Source: Paludibacteraceae bacterium (GTDB lineage: Bacteria; Bacteroidota; Bacteroidia; Bacteroidales; Paludibacteraceae). Taken from it: a stretch of DNA of 13,699 bases. Location: NCBI GenBank assembly GCA_017960065.1, contig JAGCZK010000074.1, forward strand, positions 1-13,699. Direction: 5' to 3'. Shown in pieces: positions 6,484 to 13,699 of the stretch; within the stretch, counting starts at the first letter, position 1, and each line of letters begins with the position of its first letter. The notes under the pieces are model-generated. The model saw nothing but the letters and a program-made list of their open reading frames with translations, searched no databases and had not been told where the DNA came from. The position numbers and the translations under genes are program-made.

Positions 6484-8522
6484 TGCCAAGCACTCCCAAT
6501 AAAACACCCAAGGGCCCGAAAAGAATCCACATCAACCTCACCTGGTTGTATTTGTTGGCAATGGTGGCCATTTTCGCCATCGGGTTCTCCTCCAAGGGAA
6601 GTTCCGAAAAGGAAATTTCCTACACCCAGTTCCGCCACTATGTGGACAGCAGCTACATCGACCGCGTCATCGTCATCAACAAAGACTACGCCGAAGCGCA
6701 CATCAACGCGTCGAACACGCAGGGCCTGCTCGAAATCTTCAACGTCAAGGATGTCAACGAGTTGACCGAAATCCCCTTGCTGCACGTCGAAATTCCGTCG
6801 CCGGACGCCTTCGACACCTTCATGTCGGCACACAACAGCATCGAAGTCCGCTACGAATCGCGCAAGGACTACCTGGGTCCGATTCTCTACTCGTTCGGCC
6901 CCATCCTGCTGTTCGTGCTGATTTGGGTATATTTCTTCCGCCGCATGAACAACGGAGGCGCAGGTCCTGGAGGGGGCGGCATCTTCAATGTCGGCAAGTC
7001 GCAGGCCAAACTGTTCGACAAGGGAAATTCCGACAAGGTTACATTCAAAGACGTGGCCGGCCTCGAAGAAGCCAAACAGGAGGTTCAGGAGATTGTTGAC
7101 TTTTTGAAAAACCCCAAGAAGTACACCGACCTGGGCGGTAAAATTCCTAAGGGCGCCCTGCTGGTCGGCCCTCCGGGAACCGGCAAAACCTTATTGGCCA
7201 AAGCCGTTGCAGGCGAAGCCGACGTGCCCTTCTTCTCGATGTCGGGTTCCGATTTTGTCGAGATGTTTGTGGGCGTGGGCGCCTCGCGCGTACGCGACTT
7301 GTTCCGTCAGGCCAAGGAGAAAGCCCCCTGCATCATTTTCATCGACGAAATCGACGCCGTAGGACGTGCCCGCGGCAAGAACCCCTCGTTCAACTCCAAC
7401 GACGAACGCGAAAACACCCTCAACCAGTTGCTGACAGAGATGGACGGTTTCGGCAGCAACAGCGGTGTCATCATCCTGGCGGCCACCAACCGGGCCGACA
7501 TCCTCGACAAGGCCCTGCTCCGCGCCGGCCGTTTCGACCGGCAGATCCATGTGGACTTGCCCGACGTGCACGAACGCGAAGCGATTTTCAAGGTGCACCT
7601 GCGCCCCATCAAACTCGACAACGACCTGAATGTCGATTTTCTGGCCAAACAGACACCCGGCTTTTCGGGGGCCGAGATTGCCAACGTCTGCAACGAGGCG
7701 GCCCTGATTGCCGCCCGCCACAACCACACCGCCGTGCAAAAGCAAGACTTCCTCGACGCTGTGGACCGCATCATTGGCGGACTGGAACGCAAGAACAAGA
7801 TCATGACAGCGGCCGAAAAGGCCTCGACGGCCGTTCACGAAGCCGGACACGCCTCGGTCAGCTGGCTGCTCGAATATGCCAACCCCCTGGTCAAAGTGAC
7901 CATCGTTCCCCGCGGCAACTCGCTGGGAGCCGCCTGGTACCTGCCCGAAGAACGGGTGGTATCGACCAAACAGCAGATGCTCGACGAAATCTGTTCGCTT
8001 TTGGCCGGCAAGGCCGCCGAGCAACTGGTTTACAACCAAGTGTCAACGGGTGCGCTCAGCGACTTGGAACGGGCCACCAAGATTGCCTACTCGCCGGTGG
8101 TTTACTATGGCATGAGCGAAAAAATCCCCAACATCAGCTACTACAATTTTTCGCAAAACGACTATGCCTTCTCGAAACCCTATAGCGAGAAGACGGCCGA
8201 ACAAATCGACCTCGAGGTCAAAGAGATTCTGCAAACCCAGTTTGAGCGGGCCACCAAACTGATTCGCGACAACCGCGAAAAACATCAGGCCTTGGCCGAT
8301 TTGCTGGTGGAAAACGAGGTCATCTTTACCGAAGACGTCGAGCGCATCTTCGGCAAACGCCCTTGGGTGAGCCGTATGGAGATTTTGAGTCGCGAAAGTT
8401 CTCAAAACAACACCGATAAAGACCGACAACCTGTCGCAGACGCCGAATCCGAGAACACTTCGGACACCGCGGCGCCGACAGCTTCGGACACCGACCAACA
8501 GGAGGAGACAGCACATGCGTAA
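6483..8522 (+). CDS. ftsH: ATP-dependent zinc metalloprotease FtsH
   Basis: A 679-residue membrane-bound AAA+ protease that degrades misfolded membrane proteins and selected cytosolic regulators as a hexamer. TM1 is at about 19-36, a periplasmic domain follows to about 130, and TM2 is at 131-152. After a Gly-rich linker come Walker A GPPGTGKT (229-236), the pore loop MFVG (261-264), Walker B IIFIDEID (284-291) and the second region of homology ATNRADILDKALLRAGRFDR (334-353). The peptidase domain has the zinc motif HEAGH (452-456), with Asp527 in the SDLERAT segment as the likely third zinc ligand. All catalytic parts are intact. The last 45 residues are an acidic, Ser/Thr/Asp/Ala-rich tail that overlaps the cdsA start by 8 nt. 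The following lipid-synthesis genes are notable because FtsH controls lipid balance in E. coli through LpxC; a similar link here is only a guess. Confidence 0.98.
   Translation: MPSTPNKTPKGPKRIHINLTWLYLLAMVAIFAIGFSSKGSSEKEISYTQFRHYVDSSYIDRVIVINKDYAEAHINASNTQGLLEIFNVKDVNELTEIPLLHVEIPSPDAFDTFMSAHNSIEVRYESRKDYLGPILYSFGPILLFVLIWVYFFRRMNNGGAGPGGGGIFNVGKSQAKLFDKGNSDKVTFKDVAGLEEAKQEVQEIVDFLKNPKKYTDLGGKIPKGALLVGPPGTGKTLLAKAVAGEADVPFFSMSGSDFVEMFVGVGASRVRDLFRQAKEKAPCIIFIDEIDAVGRARGKNPSFNSNDERENTLNQLLTEMDGFGSNSGVIILAATNRADILDKALLRAGRFDRQIHVDLPDVHEREAIFKVHLRPIKLDNDLNVDFLAKQTPGFSGAEIANVCNEAALIAARHNHTAVQKQDFLDAVDRIIGGLERKNKIMTAAEKASTAVHEAGHASVSWLLEYANPLVKVTIVPRGNSLGAAWYLPEERVVSTKQQMLDEICSLLAGKAAEQLVYNQVSTGALSDLERATKIAYSPVVYYGMSEKIPNISYYNFSQNDYAFSKPYSEKTAEQIDLEVKEILQTQFERATKLIRDNREKHQALADLLVENEVIFTEDVERIFGKRPWVSRMEILSRESSQNNTDKDRQPVADAESENTSDTAAPTASDTDQQEETAHA
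8500..8505 (+). promoter_or_regulatory. Strong Shine-Dalgarno for cdsA inside ftsH
   Basis: AGGAGG lies 9 nt before the cdsA ATG (8515), within the last codons of ftsH. It is the only full Shine-Dalgarno seen before any start in this window; the other genes have AT-rich or plain coding sequence there, as is usual for this phylum. The hexamer is seen directly; its use is inferred. Confidence 0.55.
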
Positions 8523-9339
8523 TCTGATTATCCGAACTTGTACAGGCATTGCCTATGTTGCCTTAATCGTCGCCAGTCTGTATTTCCAGACCCGGTTCTA
8601 CACCTTTTCGCTTATCTTTGCGCTGGTTACCGGAGTCGGCCTGTTCGAATTTTACCGCATCACCAACATGAGCGAGCGGGTCAGCGTGCCCACCGCCTGG
8701 CTGATTGCCTCGGGCATCGTGTTGTATTTCTGCTGTTTCTGGTACAACTATTTTGGCGGCACCTGGCCTTTCATCGCATACGGATTGTGCCTCATCGCCA
8801 CCATCATTTCGGAGTTGTTCCGCCACTCGCCCCAACCCAACCACAACATCGCCTTCGCCATCATGGGACAGGCCTTGATCGCCCTCCCCTTTGGATTTTT
8901 GAACCACATCGCCCCGTCGGCAAGTTACGACTGGCACTGGTGTCTGTCGCTGTTTGTCCTGATTTGGGTGTCGGATACCGGAGCCTACCTGGTGGGCTGC
9001 AGTATCGGAAAACACCCGCTGGCTCCGAGCATTTCGCCCAAAAAGACCTGGGAAGGCCTGATTGGAGGCGCAATCCTGACGCTGGCCGCCAGCGGTGTCA
9101 TTGCCTGGATAACGGGCGAATCGCTCGTGGTATGGCTGATCTTCGGACTTTTGGTTGAGATCTTCGGCACCTTCGGCGATTTGTGCGAATCGCAACTCAA
9201 GCGAACCGTCGCCCTCAAAGATTCGGGCAAAATCATGCCGGGGCATGGGGGCGTGCTCGACCGCTTCGACAGCCTCCTTATGACGACGCCCGTCATCTAC
9301 ATTTATCTCGAAATTTTAAAGACCATCGGACAATTATGA
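8515..9339 (+). CDS. cdsA: Phosphatidate cytidylyltransferase (CDP-diglyceride synthase)
   Basis: A 274-residue polytopic membrane enzyme that makes CDP-diacylglycerol from phosphatidic acid and CTP, the branch point for phospholipid synthesis. About seven or eight hydrophobic segments run through residues 10-220. The conserved region WVSDTGAYLVGCSIGKH (151-167) plus SPKKTWEGLIGG (174-185) and the CDS family signature SQLKRTVALKDSGKIMPGHG (226-245) continuing GVLDRFD (246-252) are complete, including the Lys-Asp and Asp-Arg-x-Asp metal and substrate residues. The ATG at 8515 lies 8 nt inside ftsH and has a strong Shine-Dalgarno. The stop overlaps the psd start (ATGA), so the two lipid genes are translated as a pair. 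CdsA supplies the CDP-diacylglycerol that a PssA turns into Psd's substrate; no pssA lies in this window. Confidence 0.96.
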   Translation: MRNLIIRTCTGIAYVALIVASLYFQTRFYTFSLIFALVTGVGLFEFYRITNMSERVSVPTAWLIASGIVLYFCCFWYNYFGGTWPFIAYGLCLIATIISELFRHSPQPNHNIAFAIMGQALIALPFGFLNHIAPSASYDWHWCLSLFVLIWVSDTGAYLVGCSIGKHPLAPSISPKKTWEGLIGGAILTLAASGVIAWITGESLVVWLIFGLLVEIFGTFGDLCESQLKRTVALKDSGKIMPGHGGVLDRFDSLLMTTPVIYIYLEILKTIGQL

Positions 9340-10001
9340 AAATTCACAAAGAAGGCAAACACCTGCTGCTCATATTGTTTTTCTCGCTGATTGTTGTCAA
9401 CGGCCTGTTGTTCTTCCTGACCTCGTGGACAACCCTGGCCATTGTCACTTCGAGCATTTCGCTTGTGGTTTTTGTCTTCTTTACCTATTTTTTCCGGATT
9501 TCCAACCGCATCATCATGGCCGACGAAAACTACATTGTCGCCCCGGCCGACGGCAAGATTGTGGTGATTGAACCGGTGGAAGAAAACGAGCTCCTCCACG
9601 AAAAGCGCATCCAGGTGTCGATTTTCATGTCGGTACTGAGCATGCACGTCAACTGGATCCCCGTATCGGGGAAAATCCTGCACGTATCGCACCAGGACGG
9701 CCGCAAAATGGCCGCCTATCTGCCCAAGTCGAGCACCGAAAACGAACGCTCGTCCATCATCATCGAAGCCAAAAACAAACAGACCGTACTGGTCCGCCAG
9801 ATTGCCGGCGCGCTGGCACGACGCATCGTCACCTATGTCAAAGAAGGCGACGACTGCTCCATCAACCAACAGCTTGGCTTTATCAAATTCGGCTCGCGGG
9901 TGGATCTGTTTCTGCCGGCCGACGCCGAAATCCTAATCGACATGTACGAAAAGACCATCGGCAACGAAACACTGATTGCCAAACTGAAACATACCGAATA
10001 A
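9336..10001 (+). CDS. psd: Phosphatidylserine decarboxylase, short form
   Basis: A 221-residue Psd of the short type shared by Bacteroidota and archaeal-like enzymes; it makes phosphatidylethanolamine from phosphatidylserine. Two hydrophobic segments (about 10-29 and 33-53) anchor it in the inner membrane. The catalytic part has VAPADGKIVVIEP (68-80, Asp72), FMSVLSMHVNW (97-107, His104) and the self-cleavage site GFIKFGSRVDLFLP (181-194). Cleavage is expected between Gly186 and Ser187, with Ser187 becoming the pyruvoyl group; the Asp/His/Ser set is intact. The frame is open further upstream (from 9183), but that region is inside cdsA and the ATG at 9336 in the ATGA overlap gives the usual N-terminus. 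Last gene of the overlapping chain; 47 nt separate it from yifB. Confidence 0.93.
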   Translation: MKIHKEGKHLLLILFFSLIVVNGLLFFLTSWTTLAIVTSSISLVVFVFFTYFFRISNRIIMADENYIVAPADGKIVVIEPVEENELLHEKRIQVSIFMSVLSMHVNWIPVSGKILHVSHQDGRKMAAYLPKSSTENERSSIIIEAKNKQTVLVRQIAGALARRIVTYVKEGDDCSINQQLGFIKFGSRVDLFLPADAEILIDMYEKTIGNETLIAKLKHTE

Positions 10002-10048
10002 GCCCCCCATCTTCTTTCCCATCATGATCTTAATTTCATTTTTTTCTT
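10002..10048 (+). other. Short psd-yifB gap with no clear promoter or terminator
   Basis: This 47-nt gap holds a C-run, an 8-bp palindrome (ATCATGAT) and a T-rich stretch just before the yifB ATG. I see neither a hairpin terminator nor a TAnnTTTG box, so read-through from the upstream operon into yifB is possible. Confidence 0.4.
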
Positions 10049-11584
10049 ATGTTAGTCAAAACTTATGGAGCCGCGGTGCAAGGCATCGACGCTACCGTCA
10101 TTACCATTGAGGTCAATGTATCTCAAGGAATCAAGTTCTTTATGGTCGGCTTGCCCGACAGTGCGGTGAAAGAAAGCCACGAACGAATTCTTTCGGCACT
10201 CACCTACAACAATTACAAATTTCCGAAGCAACAGGTGATCATCAACCTGTCGCCAGCCGACATCCGCAAAGAGGGGTCGGCCTACGACCTGCCGCTGGCC
10301 ATGGGAATCATGGCGGCCAACGAACAGATTCAAACCGAAAAAATAGAACGCTACATGATGATGGGCGAGCTGTCGCTCGACGGCAAAATCCTCCCCATCA
10401 AGGGGGCGCTACCCATTGCCATCAAAGCCAAGGAGGCCGGGTTCGAAGGGATTATCCTGCCCATGGAAAACGCACGCGAAGCCGCCGTGGTCGGCGAGCT
10501 GCCGGTGTACGGGGTAAACTCGCTGTCGGAAGTGGTACGGTTCTTTAACGACGAGTCGGAACTGGCGCCCACACCATCCGACGTCCGTGCCTTTATGGAC
10601 GGGCAGTTTGACCATTTCGACCTCGACTTTTCGGATGTCAAAGGCCAGGAAGGGGTGAAACGGGCGCTCGAAGTGGCGGCGGCAGGAGGACACAACATCC
10701 TGCTGGTAGGCCCCCCGGGAGCCGGCAAATCGATGATGTCCAAGCGGATTCCGTCCATTCTGCCTCCCCTCTCGCTGTCGGAGGCCCTCGAAACCACCAA
10801 AATCCACTCGGTCGCCGGCAAAATCAACAAGGGGGAGTCGTTGCTGTTCCAACGCCCTTACCGCAGTCCGCACCACACCATCTCCGACATCGCCCTAGTC
10901 GGAGGAGGCACCTTTCCGCAGCCCGGCGAAATTTCGCTGGCGCACAACGGGGTGCTGTTTCTCGACGAACTGCCGGAGTTTAAGCGCACAGTGCTCGAAG
11001 TGCTGCGCCAACCGCTCGAAGACCGCCGCATCACCATTGCACGGGCCAACTTCAGCATCGAGTACCCGGCCAGTTTCATGCTGGTGGCCTCGATGAACCC
11101 TTGTCCGTGTGGGTATTACAACCATCCCGAGCGCGAATGTGTCTGTCCTCCAGGAGCGGTACAACGCTATTTGAGCCGCATTTCGGGGCCGTTGCTCGAC
11201 CGCATTGATATCCATTGCGAGATTGTGCCGGTACCTTTTGAAAAACTGACCGCTGCGCCGGTAGCCGAATCGAGCGCTCAAATCCGCGCACGGGTCATCC
11301 GCGCACGGCAACTGCAGGAAGTACGGTACAAAAACATCGAAGGCGTCCACTGCAATGCACAAATGAGTCCGAAACTGTTGCGCAAGTTCGCCACTCCCGA
11401 CGCCGACGGAATCAAGATGTTGCAAACCGCCATGCATAACCTGCATTTATCGGCACGGGCCTACGACCGCATCCTGAAAGTCAGCCGTACCATCGCCGAT
11501 TTGGCCGGGAGCGAGAAGATTCTGCCCGAACATCTGGCCGAAGCCATCGGATACCGCAACCTCGACCGCAGCGACTGGGCCTAG
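10049..11584 (+). CDS. comM: YifB/ComM-family Mg chelatase-like AAA+ ATPase
   Basis: A 511-residue ComM/YifB protein. In Vibrio and Haemophilus relatives, ComM is a hexameric branch-migration helicase that helps integrate DNA taken up by transformation; the family is also broad in bacteria not known to be competent. The N-terminal Lon-protease-like (ChlI) domain spans about 1-170 with INLSPADIRKEGSAYDLPLA (65-84). The AAA+ core has Walker A GPPGAGKSM (221-229), RSPHHTISD (272-280) and Walker B VLFLDELPEF (302-311). Four cysteines, Cys352, 354, 364 and 366 (NPCPCGYY then ECVCPPG), form the usual zinc-binding insert, followed by RISGPLLDRIDIH (377-389). The C-terminal domain (about 410-511) is complete, ending in IGYRNLDR. 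All motifs are intact. It ends 14 nt from the convergent lipoprotein gene. Confidence 0.93.
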   Translation: MLVKTYGAAVQGIDATVITIEVNVSQGIKFFMVGLPDSAVKESHERILSALTYNNYKFPKQQVIINLSPADIRKEGSAYDLPLAMGIMAANEQIQTEKIERYMMMGELSLDGKILPIKGALPIAIKAKEAGFEGIILPMENAREAAVVGELPVYGVNSLSEVVRFFNDESELAPTPSDVRAFMDGQFDHFDLDFSDVKGQEGVKRALEVAAAGGHNILLVGPPGAGKSMMSKRIPSILPPLSLSEALETTKIHSVAGKINKGESLLFQRPYRSPHHTISDIALVGGGTFPQPGEISLAHNGVLFLDELPEFKRTVLEVLRQPLEDRRITIARANFSIEYPASFMLVASMNPCPCGYYNHPERECVCPPGAVQRYLSRISGPLLDRIDIHCEIVPVPFEKLTAAPVAESSAQIRARVIRARQLQEVRYKNIEGVHCNAQMSPKLLRKFATPDADGIKMLQTAMHNLHLSARAYDRILKVSRTIADLAGSEKILPEHLAEAIGYRNLDRSDWA

Positions 11585-11598
11585 TGTGTAAAAAACAC

Positions 11599-12264
11599 CT
11601 ACTCCGACTCGAAAACGAAATCCAGGTAGGCCCAGTTGGCGCCGCTGTTGTACTTGAAGGTCAAGAGGTTCAGCCCTTCGTGCTCAAAACGGATGTACCC
11701 GACGGTGGCCTGGTTCCAGTTGTGCCAGTCGCCCATGTCCTCCGGAAGCTTCAGCTCGGCGGCCGGCTGCCCGTTGACAAGCAGTTGGGCATGATTGTCG
11801 TGGTTTCCATAGACCGTGATAATCCGGTAAAGCCCGGCCTTGCGGACATTGACCGTGTAGTTTGTCCATTCGCCGTCATCCTCCCAGCCGATATAGAGCT
11901 GGTTCACCTTCGGGTCCACCTTGTTCGGATGGTTAAAGTCCGCCCAGTCTTTGGTGTACGAAATGTCAACGCCTTCGTTTTCGCGGAAAAATGCGAGATA
12001 CGGCTCGATACCCGGACGCAAGTGACCACCGGTGTGATTCAGCGCCGCCCCCAGGTTTTCGGGAGTCGCGTCATGGTAGGCAACCCCTTCGCCACCCAGG
12101 TCGTAGTAGGCCAGTTCCACCCGGCCGGGAATGGCCTGTGCTCCGGCTTTGTAATACTGGTCTTTGAACGGTTTGCCTTTGTAAGAAGAAGGTACATTCG
12201 ACTGGGTGCGGCAACCTGCCAACAGCAGACAGGCAAGCACCCATAGGGCGGCAAGATTTTTCAT
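11599..12264 (-). CDS. Lipoprotein with CBM6-like beta-sandwich domain
   Basis: A 221-residue predicted lipoprotein: MKNLAALWVLACLLLAGC is a signal peptide with lipobox LLAGC and Cys18 as the acylated residue. No acidic run follows the cysteine, so surface export is not indicated. The rest looks like one carbohydrate-binding module of the CBM6 type: PGRVELAYYDLGGEGVAYHD (46-65), a VDISYTKDW segment (99-107), WEDDGEWTNYTVNVRKAGLY (127-146), then a W-rich region (W180, W183) and GLNLLTFKYNSGANWAYLDF (197-216), matching the aromatic platform and calcium-site strands of that family by pattern. There is no catalytic domain, unlike most CBM6 proteins, which are fused to glycoside hydrolases. A second ATG two codons upstream (12270) is an equally possible start. 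The match to CBM6 is from sequence pattern alone; ligand and role are unknown. Confidence 0.7.
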   Translation of the reverse strand: MKNLAALWVLACLLLAGCRTQSNVPSSYKGKPFKDQYYKAGAQAIPGRVELAYYDLGGEGVAYHDATPENLGAALNHTGGHLRPGIEPYLAFFRENEGVDISYTKDWADFNHPNKVDPKVNQLYIGWEDDGEWTNYTVNVRKAGLYRIITVYGNHDNHAQLLVNGQPAAELKLPEDMGDWHNWNQATVGYIRFEHEGLNLLTFKYNSGANWAYLDFVFESE

Positions 12265-12294
12265 AGTCATTTTTGATTTGATGATACAGTACGG

Positions 12295-12302
12295 CAAAGA
12301 TA
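12295..12302 (-). promoter_or_regulatory. Predicted -7 box for the CBM6-like lipoprotein gene
   Basis: On the minus strand TATCTTTG (plus coordinates 12295-12302) matches TAnnTTTG exactly, 30 nt upstream of the gene's ATG at 12264. At 19 nt upstream the sequence is AAAA rather than TTTG, so the -33 element is not seen and the promoter may be weak or activator-dependent. Confidence 0.5.
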
Positions 12303-12338
12303 ACGAATTATTCCGAATGTATTTTGCTTTATTTTTAC

Positions 12339-12346
12339 TACTTTTG
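12339..12346 (+). promoter_or_regulatory. Predicted -7 box for creD
   Basis: TACTTTTG (12339-12346) matches TAnnTTTG exactly, 39 nt before the creD ATG at 12386. At 19-nt spacing the upstream tetramer is AATG (12316-12319), a poor -33. It faces the lipoprotein promoter, with 36 nt between the two -7 boxes, so the upstream halves of the two promoters overlap. Confidence 0.5.
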
Positions 12347-12385
12347 CCGGGGAGAAATCCCATTACCAACAAAAAAACGAAAGAT

Positions 12386-13699
12386 ATGAAACTGTTAGAT
12401 TCTCAAAACGCCCCCGGGTGTCTGCACAGCAACACCGCAAAGTTTATATTGATTTTTATTTTGGTACTGTTGTTTTTAATACCGATCAAATTAATAGACA
12501 GTATCATCGCTGACCGGAAATACTACCAACGCGAAGCCATCGCCTCCATCATCCAACCCATGGGCGGAAGCCCCGAAATCGAAGGAATGGTGGTTGCCGT
12601 TCCCTACAAACAAACCTCCGAGTCGGTCGATTCGAAAGGGAACAAAAAAATTCAGGTCTCAACCAAATACATTCTTTTTGCTCCAGACACCTATAACCTC
12701 GACATTACTGTAAACCCGTACAATTTGACGCGGGGAATTTTCAAAGTGCCGGTTTTCAACGGTAAGGCAAACGTAACCTCCTTTTTTGAGCGTCCCAATT
12801 TTTCGCATTACGAAATTGCAGAAAAAGACATCAACCTCGGCGGTGCCATTCTGATATTCGGCGTTTCCAAGACCAAAAACCTGACCGCGACGCCAAACCT
12901 TTTGCTGAACGGCAAACCGCTGTCCATGTCGCCGGTCAAGTACGAGTCGGTTTCGCCTTTCACCAACTCGGTTTATTACGACCTTGCCGACGTTTCGTTT
13001 GACCACGGGCTTTCGTTGACGGGCGAAATCAACTTTCAGGGAGGAGAAAATATCGAAATCCGTCCGATCGGTACCGACAATACGATAACGATGACCTCGG
13101 ACTGGAATTCGCCAAGTTTTTCGGGCGGCTGGCTGCCAAACGAGCGGAACATCACGAAAGACGGATTTACCGCCAAGTGGAACATTGCCGGGTTAAGCAC
13201 GGTATATTCCAAAAGCTGGCGCGCAGGAGAGCGATTCAATGCCGAATCGGTCGACGTGTCGTTTATCGTGCCAGTGGATGCCTACCGGAAAACGGAGCGC
13301 AGTATCAAATACGCCCTGCTGTTCTTAATCATTCCGTTTATCGCACTCCTCATTTCCGAAATTTTCTCGAAGAAAAGAGTCCATCCGATCCAATACTGCC
13401 TGATTGGTATTGCAGACGTTATCTTCTACCTGCTTCTGCTTTCGATTTCGGAACATCTTTCGTTTGATCTGACCTACCTGATTTGTGCGGTCTGCGTCAG
13501 CCTTTCGACGCTGTTCTACGCTACCGCCATCTTCAAAAAAATCAAATGGGGGGCCTTGCTTAGCTGCATCCAACTGATGTCCTACATCTTTTTGTACGGA
13601 ACAGTACAAGCCGAAGACTATGCACTGCTGATCGGAAGTTTGGGGATGTTCACCGTTGTTGTCATGCTGATGTTCATCACCCGAAAAATCGACTGGTAC
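12386..13699 (+). CDS. creD: Inner-membrane protein CreD (3' end cut off)
   Basis: The first 438 residues of a CreD protein; the frame is open to the window edge. E. coli CreD is about 450 residues, so perhaps only the last 10-25 are missing. One N-terminal transmembrane segment (about 19-40) leads into a long periplasmic domain (about 41-305) with the family block SDWNSPSFSGGWLPNER (238-254). It ends in FIVPVDAYRKTERSIKYALL (293-312), the most conserved stretch, followed by five membrane segments (about 308-327, 336-354, 363-383, 388-405, 411-432) and the ending TRKIDWY. In E. coli, creD is induced by the CreBC two-component system and affects envelope integrity and colicin tolerance; its biochemical role is unknown. 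No creB or creC is visible here. The ATG at 12386 is preceded by a -7 box at 12339 and gives the expected N-terminus. Confidence 0.93.
   Translation, partial: MKLLDSQNAPGCLHSNTAKFILIFILVLLFLIPIKLIDSIIADRKYYQREAIASIIQPMGGSPEIEGMVVAVPYKQTSESVDSKGNKKIQVSTKYILFAPDTYNLDITVNPYNLTRGIFKVPVFNGKANVTSFFERPNFSHYEIAEKDINLGGAILIFGVSKTKNLTATPNLLLNGKPLSMSPVKYESVSPFTNSVYYDLADVSFDHGLSLTGEINFQGGENIEIRPIGTDNTITMTSDWNSPSFSGGWLPNERNITKDGFTAKWNIAGLSTVYSKSWRAGERFNAESVDVSFIVPVDAYRKTERSIKYALLFLIIPFIALLISEIFSKKRVHPIQYCLIGIADVIFYLLLLSISEHLSFDLTYLICAVCVSLSTLFYATAIFKKIKWGALLSCIQLMSYIFLYGTVQAEDYALLIGSLGMFTVVVMLMFITRKIDWY

Noticed and set aside
7191..8039. Long minus-strand frame (282 codons) opposite ftsH
   Set aside because: Antisense shadow of the conserved ATPase and protease domains.
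11584..11598. GTGT/ACAC mini-hairpin between convergent yifB and lipoprotein genes
   Set aside because: A four-base stem with an A-rich loop is too weak to call a terminator; no T-tract follows.
11584..12246. Plus-strand frame (220 codons) opposite the CBM6-like lipoprotein gene
   Set aside because: The minus strand has a signal peptide, lipobox and domain pattern; the plus-strand product has none and its start overlaps the yifB stop.
1..13699. CRISPR array, tRNA or rRNA gene, insertion sequence, phage or toxin-antitoxin genes
   Set aside because: No repeat-spacer pattern, cloverleaf, transposase or integrase motif was seen; the window is almost fully packed with recognised genes.

Overview
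The window looks like chromosomal DNA of a Bacteroidales bacterium (phylum Bacteroidota). Three things point there. Protein families and neighbour order are typical of that order: a holB–PSP1/RicT–gldH–trmB–mrp–rsfS–ftsH–cdsA–psd run, GldH lipoprotein, and a CreD of the Bacteroides kind. Start codons mostly lack Shine-Dalgarno sequences. Several gene starts are preceded by the phylum's own promoter element TAnnTTTG, in one case with a perfect TTTG at 19-nt spacing. I cannot name family or genus. No rRNA, tRNA, CRISPR array, insertion sequence or phage gene is visible.

Layout. Positions 82-501 (+) carry ssb, closed by a strong bidirectional hairpin (527-554) shared with the convergent nagB (575-1387, -). 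A divergent promoter region (1388-1579) separates nagB from a long plus-strand unit: holB, ricT-like PSP1 gene, gldH, trmB, mrp, rsfS, ftsH, cdsA and psd (1580-10001). holB and ricT are 2 nt apart, and every junction from ricT to psd overlaps by 1, 4, 8 or 14 nt, so translational coupling is likely. A second, consensus-perfect promoter sits inside the 3' end of mrp and would drive rsfS-ftsH-cdsA-psd separately. After 47 nt comes yifB/comM (10049-11584, +). It converges on a small CBM6-like lipoprotein gene (11599-12264, -), which shares a divergent promoter region with creD (12386 to the window end, truncated).

How the genes fit together. The long unit mixes information processing (HolB clamp-loader subunit, TrmB tRNA methylation, RsfS ribosome silencing, possibly RicT in RNA processing), Fe-S handling (Mrp) and membrane upkeep (FtsH proteolysis, CdsA and Psd for phosphatidylethanolamine, GldH at the envelope). 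This is housekeeping rather than a dedicated pathway. The right-hand part (CBM6-like lipoprotein and CreD) is the more accessory, envelope-related stretch.

I found no convincing new biological system. The points most worth a second look are the internal promoter in mrp, the Mrp that lacks its usual CxxC cluster motif, the RicT-like protein with two Cys-rich motifs and a lysine-rich tail, the orphan CBM6-like lipoprotein divergent from creD, and a solitary strong Shine-Dalgarno before cdsA.
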